This document shows, in pieces, positions 10,560 through 19,485 of a stretch of 64,000 nucleotides of DNA. The position numbers were made by a program, and so were the translations under genes. The stretch covers positions 1,943,913 through 2,007,912 of the forward strand of contig PCDI01000003.1 in NCBI GenBank assembly GCA_002778195.1. Reading direction: 5' to 3'. Below the pieces are notes generated by a model. That model did no database searches. It saw nothing but the letters and a program-made list of their open reading frames with translations, and was not told the origin of the DNA. How positions within the stretch are numbered: position 1 is the first letter of the stretch; every line of letters starts with the position of its first letter. The DNA is from Raffaelea ambrosiae (lineage: Eukaryota > Ascomycota > Sordariomycetes > Ophiostomatales > Ophiostomataceae).

Positions 10560-12292
10560 TCACTCCTTCGGCGCCTCCTCGGCCAGCGAGGCCAACATGG
10601 AATACTGCCCGCCGGCGCCGGCCCACACAATGCGTCGCTTCTGCGCCTGCTTGCCCCGGATGGCCTGCAGCGCGCCGACGACGTCGTCGTCGTGGCCCAG
10701 GCCCAGCTGGCCCTGCGCGTTGAAGCCGGCCCCGTACGCCGTGCCCGCGCGGTCCACCACAATCGTGTGGTCGGTCCCGCAGGCCACGTGCGCGGCTTTT
10801 GGATGGCCTTTCCCCCACGCGACCCGGGTCGGCCGCAGACAGATCCGCGGCTGGCCGCGCTCGTCGTACCGGACGAGCGCCGTGTCGCGCCGCTGCGCGT
10901 CCGTGAACGCGATCCCCAGCTGCCCGCCGTCCAGCCGGCCCCACGCCAGACACTGGCCGTCGCGGGTGACCGCGGCCGAGTGGTGCGCCCCGCCGGCCAG
11001 CACGGCGACGCCTTGGCGGGCCAGCCCCGGGATGGGCGTCGGGTGGGGCAGCACCAGGTCGGCGCCGTCGCGGCCGGCCGTCCGGGGGTCGCCGCCGGCC
11101 TCGCCAAAGCTGTTGAGGCCCCAGCCCCAGACGCGGTCGCGCCGGTCGACGGCAAACGAGTGGAACTCGCCCGAGGCGATGTAGCGCACGTCGCGGATGT
11201 GGATGGGCTGCGGCACGAGCGAGGCCGCCAGGGGGGGCGCGGCTTCTCCCCCTCGGCGTGTCCGTCGCGCCACGAGACGACGCCCCAGCTGGTTCTGCTC
11301 GCCGGCGCCCCAGGACCACACCGTCCCCGCGGCGTCCAGGGCGAGCGCGTGGTTGGCGCCGCAGGCGATCTGGACGATGGCGGCCAGGCCGGGCAGGCGC
11401 GCGGGGGCGTTCTGGGCGGGCACGAGCCGGCCCTGGTCGTCGAGGCCAAAGCGGTCCTTGCCCTCGGGGTTCTGGACGGTCAGCGCGTGTGTGCGTGCTG
11501 AAGGGGGGGGGGGCGCCCATCGGCCTCCGAGGAGGAGGAGGGAAAGCCTCTCACCTTGAATGTCCCCCATCCGTAGACGTGTCCCTGGGCGGTCAGGGCC
11601 AGACTGCAGCTGTCGCCCGCGGCGACCTGGACGAACACGGTGCCGGCCGGAAACGACGAGGCGGGCAGGGCGGTCGGCGTCGACTCCCGCGGGTTGAGCT
11701 CGCCCTCGTCCTCCTCGGAGACGTCGTGGTTGTCCTCCTTTTCCTCGTTTTCCTCGTCGTCGCGCAGGTCCCGCAGCCCGCCGTCCCAGGCCGTGCTCCG
11801 GCCCAGCGCGCCGTTGTCGTTGACGCCCCAGGTGACGATCTGGTTGCCGCGCGTGAGGGCCACGGTGTGCATGCCGCCGCACGCGAGCTGGACCACCGGG
11901 AAGCCCGTCTTGGGGTGGTGTGCGTCCAGGAACGGGTTCAGCCGTGGACGGGCGGCTTCCTGGATGCCGGGGCCGAGGCCGAGCTCGCCAGAGTCGCCGT
12001 TGCCGCAGACGAGCACGGCGAGGACGTCGGCGGGCGGCGTGTTGAGGGAGGGTCGGGCAGCGGCAGCAACAGGAGGAGGAGGAGGAGGAGGAGGAGGAGT
12101 GGCTTTCGGGAGTCGACGGGCGGGACGTGTGGTGGTGGTCGTCGCCGTTGTCTTTGCGCCTCGGCGCACGCGTCGGGTGGCCGGCTCGGGAGGCTCGTCG
12201 CTGCGCTTTCGTTTGGCTACTGGTTCGGACCCCGGTGGGCTCTTGGCCGCGCGGGACACTTTGCCTGCTGTCCTGCTTCTGCGTCCTGCCAT
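10560..12292 (-). CDS. SRM1: RCC1-family guanine nucleotide exchange factor for Ran
   Basis: Two exons: 12292-11555 and 11471-10560; intron 11472-11554 (GTGAGA, GTCCAG), phase 0; 549 residues. The product loads GTP on the GTPase Ran at chromatin and so sets the nuclear transport gradient. A basic, proline-rich N-tail with nuclear-signal-like clusters (AKRKR, RRVRRG) precedes a seven-blade beta-propeller. Blade signatures are VLVCGNGDSGELGLG, LACGGMHTVALT, VTWGVNDNGALGR, VYGWGTFK joined across the intron to NPEGKDRFG, WSWGAGEQNQLGRR, VWGWGLNSFGEAG, and GAGFNAQGQLGLGHDDD near the end. An acidic insertion (DDEENEEKEDN) lies in the second blade, as in other fungal members. Length matches the family. 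The splice site at 11471 is preferred over the nearer CAG at 11498, which breaks the frame. Confidence 0.93.
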
Positions 12293-12619
12293 GGCTCTTT
12301 TTTCCGGTTGTCGAGAGATTGGAAACCAACGTGTCAAAGAGGAGCAATGTGGGTGAGGAGGAGCGCCGGATGCGGCAAGCCAGACACCCAACAGGCACCA
12401 GTTTCAGCCTTGGTGGAAATAGTGGGAAATAGTGGGCCAACGCAGCTGACGGGCCCTATTTAGCGCCTGTCGTCAACGGGCAGAGCCGCGGTCTCCACTG
12501 GTTGTACCTTTGTCCCACTAAATAAAGTCCAGCAACAATGGGAAGGACCAGGTGGAAATTTCCCCATTGCCTCGCAAAAAAAAAAGCATGCTTCCGTATT
12601 CATGGGCTGCTGAATGCCA

Positions 12620-13370
12620 TGTCTTCTCAAGCTCCTCCAACGACACTCAGCCACATCGCTCGCACAATCGCACTGCTCGTGCCAGCACTTGTTGCTTCTC
12701 TCAGCCAGAACAATCTCTTCCAGGCGGGGAGACTCTTTTCGCGCATATCTCTCTTCCACCTCGCCGTCTGGCACGCCCTGGAATGGCCGTCTCCAGGCCA
12801 CGACCTCGCATACGGCGGACCCCAGGGCAAGCAGCTCTCTTTGAAGAGCTGGCCGATCTCCAAAGTCTCGACCCCGACACGGCATCTCGTACTGCGTTTC
12901 TTCCCACGTCCCACATGCTGCGTGCGTTTCGTGCCCTTCGATCACAGACCCAACCCAGCCGCCTATTGTCACACGAAGACCGTCAAGCAAGAGGAGGTTC
13001 TGGCAACTGATGGCACAGTGTCGCACATGTTGAGCATGGACATGATCAGTCCCCAGGGCGAAATCCAGGCTCGTTTGCATCCGTTCAAGCACAGAGGGTA
13101 TGGCGCCCTGGGTGGATTGGATATGGGCTCGCAAAGAGCCGCGTGGTGCCCGTTCTAGACGCAGGGCACACACTTCAGGTCCAGTCTCTTCGACCCCATA
13201 AAATGAATAATCGAGGGATATGATCCCCGCTGTTTGTAGACCTCTGCACCATTTCTGCTTACGACTTGCGTTTCCCGTTGACCCCAATCTCGTAGCTTTC
13301 GAAGACTGTCTGGTCGTGGATGTAGGAGACGAAGCATGGCCCTCTCATCCCCAGAATCTCCCAGGGTGAT
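12620..13370 (-). pseudogene. Decayed protein-kinase-like gene
   Basis: Kinase-like sequence is spread over three minus-strand frames. From 13363: WEILGMRGPCF and HDQTVFESYEIGV (glycine-loop region). The frame then changes near 13290 to reach AEVYKQRGSYPSIIHFMG, and changes again in a GGGG run near 13196 to reach VEETGPEVCALRLERAPRGS. After that the frame stays open through HCAISCQNLLLLDGLRV (catalytic loop) and LGSAVCEVVAWRRPF. The order matches fungus-expanded Ser/Thr kinase-like proteins. The catalytic Asp of the HRD motif reads Ala (HCAIS instead of the usual HCDIS) and the DFG position reads GGW, so even an unbroken version would be inactive. The two frame changes cannot be explained by introns with normal ends. 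I see no start codon context or conserved end. Confidence 0.7.
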
Positions 13371-13802
13371 TTTGTTTTGGGAATTGGCCACGGCATTTGA
13401 TGCTCTTTGGTTGGTGTAAATCGAGGCCCACAAAGGCCAGTCAAAAAAAATTGCTTTGAAGCTGAAGCCAAGTCACAGTTACGCATCGTGACACGTGACC
13501 ATAGCTTAAACAAAAGAACATTTGTGCCTTGTGAACCAAGCTCACATATTCAGGCACAACTTATTTCGACAAACGTGTTTTTTTCTCAAGCCAAATTATA
13601 ATTTATCTTGAACCATATAACCAACTTCCCAAATGTTATTGCACGAAGCGCGAGGCAAAACTTCTTATTGCCAACAAAAAATAAGAATAAAAGAACAAAA
13701 GGGCGAAGGGGGGAAGGGGGGCATGGAATTAAACCTAGCTTTCAACTCTGTTGGTACAGTGTGCAAAGTCACAGGGTTGCCCCCCTCTTTTCAAGGAGAG
13801 AC

Positions 13803-13810
13803 AAAAAAAA
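13803..13810 (-). terminator. RNA polymerase III terminator of the 5S gene
   Basis: Eight T on the minus strand, two bases beyond the 3' end of the 5S rRNA sequence. A run of four or more T is the normal Pol III stop. Confidence 0.75.
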
Positions 13811-13811
13811 C

Positions 13812-13930
13812 ACGTACAACACCAGGTATTCGCTGGTCGTCACCGACCCAACTACTAATCCGGCGGTTGCTGGTTTATCTAGGGGAGAGCGGACGGGATC
13901 CCGAGCTGTCCAGCACCTATGGTCGTACGT
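13812..13930 (-). rRNA. 5S ribosomal RNA gene
   Basis: The minus strand reads ACGTACGACCATAGG at the 5' end, CGGGATCCCGTCCGCTCT, GGATTAGTAGTTGGGT, GACCAGCGAAT and GTTGTACGT at the 3' end, 119 bases. This follows the known filamentous-fungus 5S rRNA (ACAUACGACCAUAGG...GUUGUAUGU) along its whole length, including the internal control region. The terminal stem pairs, and differences from other fungal 5S genes are paired in helices (GGTGCTGG with CCAGCAACC; GGTCGGTGACGACC). That, plus the T8 terminator, argues for a working gene and not a relic. Dispersed single 5S genes are the rule in Sordariomycetes. Minus-strand flanks suggest a TATA-like TTTATGA about 27-34 bases upstream (13957-13963). Confidence 0.88.
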
Positions 13931-13956
13931 GGAGGATTTTGTCGCTGAAATCGGTT

Positions 13957-13963
13957 CATAAAC
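13957..13963 (-). promoter_or_regulatory. TATA-like element upstream of the 5S gene
   Basis: Minus-strand TTTATGA lies about 27-34 bases before the 5S start, the position where Neurospora 5S genes need a TATA box. Position supports it, but the match is imperfect. Confidence 0.35.
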
Positions 13964-13964
13964 A

Positions 13965-15374
13965 CGATTGGAGTAAAGTTGAGAGATGGAAAAAAATAGT
14001 TTTTAAAAAAAAAAAGGTACCAATTGGCAGAACCTGGCAACCACCGAAATTAACCAGTTCATGTCAAGACCATCAGATACTACGCAACTGAGAGAGGATG
14101 ACTGTTGTTTTTCTGTCCGAAAGCGAAATTCAATACAAATTGATACCAAGCTGACAGCTTATTTCAACGACAGCCTTGTCGGCTCCGAAGACTCTCATCT
14201 AGACGTGTTGACTATGGCTTATTCGGCGGAGCTAGGACTTTTAGAGTTGTCAAGTCCGGCTGTATGACAATACAGATCTTTTCCCTTTTTTAATCAAAAC
14301 CCCCCAGAAAAGAAAAAGAAAAAAGCGTTGAATAAGTTTTTAGCCCTCTGCCATTCTAAGCAGTACGCGCATCAGAACTCTGCCGGCAATATGTCCAACC
14401 AGCTGAGATGTGGCGAAGACAACAGAGGCCTTCTTGCCTGCCGGCAGATCGGCGCAAAATGTATATATAGTGTGCAATTTGCCCAACCCTGCCAGTTCTC
14501 CATGTACATGGTGAGGCCGAATTCATCACTACAGAAAGTACATTTGCGTTGTTTACATTTTCATTCTTTTGGGGGTTCATTCATGTTGCGTTGCTGATTT
14601 CTTCCATATCCAAGGGGACTCCGCAGTCGTCGTGTGAACTCGCGGATGTCTATCCATTCCAGTTGCGGAGATTTTTGCCGAAAACAACTGAGCGAAACAC
14701 AGTCATCGAGACATAAGAAGTAAGTAGTGATCAGATAGGGGGTGACAAAGGAAAGACGGCCTGCGGCTCTTTTATTTGAAAAGATATCGAAAAGAGATAA
14801 AACAGCGCAAAGACAATGGCAGAAAAGGAAAACAACGTTGAGCTGAAAACCCCTCTTTCGTCCTTCTTGTCTGGAAGCGCTTCTGCTTTATATGCATGTT
14901 CGCTCAGCAAGCAAGCTTTTCCCCTTGTTAAACCAATGTTTCTCTTCTTTTCACTAACTCCAACTCACTGTCGTGAAGATAAGAATACGCTTCCGAGAAA
15001 ATATATAAAAAAGGAAAAACTAGGCTGTATCTGCTCCATGTCGTAGTTGTCCATGCGCGAGTGGTACTGCAGCCAGCGGATCCAAACCGCCTGGATATCC
15101 GCCCCGGCCTGCAGCAGAACCTTGGACGCCTTGTCGTCGGCAAAGCTGCGGAACACGATGGCCGTCTCCAGCAGCGTGTTCAGGGCACGTGTCTTGCAGT
15201 TCGTGTTCTTATTCGCCTCGCTGGTCGCTGACGCCGACTTGTCTACATTCGCCAGATCGAAGAGCATTATGACCCTACTTGCTTCTGAACCAGGTGCACC
15301 GTGCCAGATTCTGCTGCAAAACCAGCAGGCGTCATAGGACGTGTGTATTTCGTTATCTATCGCACGATTCTCGT
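13965..15374. other. AT-richer spacer with one possible small gene or remnant
   Basis: This stretch has clearly lower GC than its neighbours and many A/T runs. A minus-strand open frame 15267-14965 encodes 100 residues starting MLFDLANVDKSASATSEANK. Its first 80 codons have gene-like composition (SFADDKASKVLLQAGADIQA, WIRWLQYHSRMDNYDM), after which it dissolves into AT-rich sequence. It lies just downstream of the permease on the same strand. I do not recognise it; it could be a decayed gene end. Nothing else in the stretch looks coding. Confidence 0.35.
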
Positions 15375-17115
15375 TTACACCTTTGCATCCACGCCCTTTT
15401 CACCCACAACCTGGACCGCCACGCCTCCTGTCTCGCTGGTGCCATCGCCCACGAGAACGTCTTGCTCCTCGGGCCGCACGTAGTCCCGGGGCTCTTTCCA
15501 GCCGGTCTCCATGGCCGGCGGCGGCCAGACGCGGCACATGATATAATACGAGGCCCCGGAGACAAACAGGCCGACCCAGTAGGCGACATAGTAGAAGCGG
15601 GTGACGCCGATGGGCGCGTGGACGCCCATGTTGTTGAGGAAGCCGTAAAAGTTGGGGATGATGCCGAGGATGTAGGCGACGTACGCGCGAATGTTCCAGC
15701 CGTGGACGTAGTGGTAGACGCCCTCTTTGTTGGAGGTGAAGCAGTCGGGGATGTGGATGAAGCCGCGGGAGATGAGGTAATACTGGGTGAGGAGGACGCC
15801 GGTGATGGCCGAGAGGAAGATTTGGTAGGAGGAGAGGAAGGAGACAAAGATGGAAGCGGAGCCCTGTGTGGGTTAGCCGGTGCAGGGGGTGGTGGAGGGA
15901 GATGAGAGGGGGGGGGAAAAATAAAAAAGAATAAAAAAATAAAAAAAAGCTCACCAGCAAAAACCATGGGTTGATGGCGACGGACACGGCGGCGCAGAGG
16001 AAGAAGCCTCGGCGGACGGAGATGTACTTGGGAAAGAGGGCGGCGAGATCGTTGCCGGCGGGCAGGGAGTTTTCAAAGATGGAGCTGAAGATGGCGGAGT
16101 AGGCGAAGCAGAGGGCGATGAAGAAGCAGCCGGCGCGGTTCGGGGCGGAGTAGTCCTGGGTCTGGATGGTGTCGAGCAGGGTGACGGGGTTCCAGATGAG
16201 CTTGCCAAAGATGCGCTGGCTGGAGGCGCAGACGAGGTTGCCGACCATGCAGACGATGAGGTTGGCGAGGGGGAAGCCGAGGACGTTGCCGAGGATGACG
16301 TCGGTGTTCTTGGGGGCGTAGCGCTGGAAGTCGGCGGCGTTGCTGGCAAAGGTGGCGCAGTTGGCGGCGCCGAGGAAGAAGAAGCGCACGATGAGCCAGC
16401 GGCGGGCGGCGCCGGTGGCGGTGCCGGGCTGGTGGACGACGGGGCCGAGGCCGCCGGCCTTGGTGGCGGTCCAGGCGAGCATGGCGATGGCGGAGACGAC
16501 AAAGACGACCAGCTTGGCGTAGACGAGGGCGCGCATCTTGGGCACGGGGATGACGAGGAAGGCGGCGGTGGCGAGGACGAAGAGGGCGTAGCCGATCATG
16601 TTGGCGGAGTCGAGGGCGGAGCCGGCGCTCATGGTGTTGGGGATGCGGGCGATGCTGGGGAAGATGGCGTGCAGCATGACGTAGAGGCACTGGCCGCCCT
16701 GGACGGCGTTGACGCCGTTCCACACAATGGCCATGACGGCGCGGTTGAAGACGGGCCACCAGGCGCCGAAGACGCCAAAGGACACGCGGCACAGCACCGG
16801 GTAGCCGACGTGGTAGGTGGCGCCGGCGCGGCCGTTGAACAGGATGACCACGGCGATCAGCGCCTGGCCGCCGGTGGCGCAGGCCAGCGACTCCCACATG
16901 CTCAGGCCGAGCGCCTGCGCCGACGACGCGCCGTACCAGTTGGACACGGTGGCCGTGGCCGAGAACCAGAAGACAAAGTAGGTCCAGAAGGTCCAGGTGC
17001 GCTCGGCGCGCTTGATGGGCCGGATGTCGTCGTTGTCGAGCAGCGCATCCTTGCCGTGGACGTGCTGCGCGCTCTGGAGCGCGACGAAGCGATCGATGGC
17101 GGCCAGGACAGACAT
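15375..17115 (-). CDS. NCS1-family permease (uracil/uridine/allantoin type)
   Basis: Two exons: 17115-15955 and 15863-15375; intron 15864-15954 (GTGAGC, ACACAG), phase 0; 549 residues. It is a plasma-membrane importer of a nucleobase or related purine breakdown product. Visible features: the N-terminal pattern NDDIRPIKRAERTWTFWTYF, then about twelve hydrophobic spans, with NWYGASSAQALGLSMWESL, RVSFGVFGAWWPVFNRAVMA and FASNAADFQRYAPKNTDVIL, all typical of the Fur4/Dal4/Fui1 branch. The C-tail after the last span (WPPPAMETGWKEP) is hydrophilic. Start ATG 17115 (MSVLAAIDRF) fits the family; the frame continues upstream without homology. Which base is carried cannot be read from sequence. The next gene upstream on this strand is far away, so it is a lone transcription unit. 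Confidence 0.9.
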
Positions 17116-18336
17116 GGCGACAGGCACGCGCGACGGAGCGAGAGAACCAGAAAGACCGGAAGACCACAAAGACCAGAAAGACCGGAAGACCACAAAGACG
17201 CAGAGGTCCAGCAGGATCAAAAGACAACCAAACAAGCCAGGATCCGAGCACGGTGGCGACACAGAGCCAGCGGCCACAGCATGTGTATATATATCTACGA
17301 AGGAACAGGATTATCTACAAAGGGACAGGATTGCCTCCTTCCTTTTTATCGTTTTTGCTCTTCCCTTTTTGGTGGACGCAGCTGCTATCAATCAGGGCAA
17401 ACATCGGCCATGCCGTGTGCCTGTTCTCCCCTACACGCTGGGGCGAGCTTCCTAGATAAGAAGGAGGTCTAGATAAACGCGGCCGCGTAACTGGTCAGAC
17501 TTCCGCATGCGCCAAGGCGCCGAAGGGGAGCGTAAGATAGGCCCCCCCCCCTCGTAAAAGCATACCGAGACCAGCCATAGGCCGAGCGGTGGGAGGCTGG
17601 CCAGACCCAGCCGGTACCCCACAGCTGGAGTGGCTGCTCAATGGGGCAGGCAATGTCCTCGGCCAGCTGCAACGCTGCCAAGGGGGCCAAGACCGCCGCC
17701 GGGGTTTCTTATCTCTGTCACTTTTTGGGGGGGATGGGTGAGTTGGTGACCTATTCTGCGGAGATCGACGGTAGCCGTGTGCGCGTGCATCCGTCTGCTG
17801 GCCACGCCCCCGGGCAGAGCGCTGCTCGGCGCCGTTCGTCTGTGGCCTCGACTCGACTCGACGTGCGGTGTGGTCCCGACCCCGGCCCAGTTTGAGTGCG
17901 CTGGGATGGAAAGAAAGATCGGAATCGAGACGAATGTGTTTTAGTGGGTCCCCGGCGCGCGAACAGGACCGTCCCCACTAGACATGCACTGCGTCCCTCT
18001 CGGAGAATGCCCTGTAGGATGCACATGTGCGGATCCATGGACATGGTCTTCCTCTGTGGGTGCCTGCCTGCTGTGTCCGTCTCGTGCCACGGGCAGACGG
18101 CCCGACCAGATTACACATGCTGTCGGGGTCGTGCGGATGCCGTGTTGGAAATTCCAAAATGCCAAAAGAATATTCCCAAAATGTGGTCAGCCCCTGCCTG
18201 GCCAACTAGTAGGCAGTCGTTGAAACGGGCCTGCAGCCAGGGGGTTGTCATTGGACAGGACTCGCGCGCCCCTGCTGTTTTCGACTCGTATCCCGCTACC
18301 CTCCATGCACCGATTTGACTTTCCTCCCCTACGAGA
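17116..18336. other. Intergenic region with a duplicated 26-base motif
   Basis: This is promoter and leader of the permease on one side and flank of an F-box fragment on the other. Two perfect copies of a 26-base unit (CCAGAAAGACCGGAAGACC...) lie at 17147-17200, just upstream of the permease start. Near 17300 there is an imperfect ACAGGATT direct repeat. No supportable gene. Confidence 0.5.
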
Positions 18337-18470
18337 ATGGCGACGCCGCGGCACCTGACGGACCTTCCCGTGGAGATGCTCACGGGCATCGTCCGGCATC
18401 TCTGCTGGGAGGCCCTATTCCAGGACGACGACGACGACGACGACCATGCCCAGGCGGCCGCGCCGCGGCA
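18337..18470 (+). pseudogene. F-box fragment, N-terminus only
   Basis: The ATG at 18337 opens RHLTDLPVEMLTGIVRHLCW, an F-box core that closely parallels RRLADLPMEVLVHICSCLCW in the intact gene 1.2 kb downstream. After a GAC repeat encoding seven Asp (18424-18442) the similarity stops. The remaining frames to 18900 are low-complexity arginine/glycine-rich sequence, with one gene-like stretch in another frame (VDRFWQSVVSAVHNVVGLVL near 18690). I read this as a truncated and partly decayed paralogue; a short expressed protein is less likely. The ATG and F-box are directly visible, the decay is inferred. Confidence 0.5.
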
Positions 18471-19252
18471 ACAAGAGTGGGAGCGGTCGGCGCCCGCCAA
18501 GCGCGCGGCCGGAGCTGGCCCGGGGCGTGGTGGAGCGGGAGGTGGCCTGAAGCCATCCGCCTCGCCGGGATGCCGGGCCGGGCGGCGGCGACCGGAGGCG
18601 GAGCTGGTGTTCCGGGTGCGCGCCGCGGTGCGGCCGCCGCGGCCACCACCGCCCGGGCGCGTCGACGCGGTCGTGTGCCCCTGCTTGCGGCGTGGACCGG
18701 TTCTGGCAGAGCGTGGTGTCGGCCGTCCACAATGTCGTTGGCCTTGTCCTGGGCGGCTGTTCGGCGTCGGCTGTTCGGCGTCGGCTGTTCGGCCGTGTGG
18801 TATCATTGGTCGGTTGAGTCGCTGTATTCGCTGCTCTCGGCTGTTCGTCCGTCTCCCTATACGAGTTCGCGCACACGCACTCCAGTCTCGCCGAGTCTAC
18901 ATACAGAACTCTAGTTTGCTATCACATTCTGCCCCTCACGAAAATGCTGCAAGTCGAATCACACTTTCTGTTGGGCACACTCCTCCTTTTTTCTTGTCTG
19001 TTGGCTCCCCCCCCTCCCCTTCGCCTCGATTACAGCCCTGCGTTGGTTTCCTGGCTCCTTGCATGAGCGCGAGGCCAATCAGCAGGCCGGCTGGCGCGCA
19101 CCCCAGCCTTGCGCGCTTTGTTCCTCGTCTCGGAGCACTCCCACTTTTTGCCGCCCCTCATTCTGGCTTTCTTCGGACTTGCTTCCTTTCGACGTTTTCA
19201 ACGGTTTTCAACGGTTTCCGCTTTCCACTTTCCACGGTGTCCCTTTCGACGG

Positions 19253-19461
19253 TTTTCATCGGTGTCGACGTTTCATCGGTTTCGACGTTTCATCGGTGTC
19301 GACGTTCAATCGGTGTCGACGTTCAATCGGTTTCGACGTTTCATCGGTGTCGACGTTCAATCGGTGTCGACGTTCAATCGGTGTCGACGTTCTATCGGTG
19401 TCGACGTTCTATCGGTTTCGACGTTCCATCGGTTTCGACGTTTCAATCGGTGTCAACGTCT
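19253..19461 (+). repeat. Minisatellite, 17-18 base units (CATCGGTGTCGACGTTT)
   Basis: About twelve head-to-tail units of the form (C/T)(A/T)ATCGGT(G/T)TCGACGTT(T) end 25 bases before the start codon of the F-box gene at 19486. Less regular CAACGGTTTT units extend it leftward to about 19190. Units differ at two or three positions. The array must lie in the promoter or 5' leader of that gene. Confidence 0.9.
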
Positions 19462-19485
19462 TGGTGAACGCACTCTTTGCCCTCC

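Noticed and set aside
11491..11500. Nearer CAG acceptor for the RCC1 intron
   Set aside because: Using it puts the downstream exon out of frame (stop within six codons); the CAG at 11472-11474 restores the family sequence.
19253..19461. CRISPR-like array
   Set aside because: Units are contiguous without unique spacers and the organism is a fungus; it is a minisatellite.
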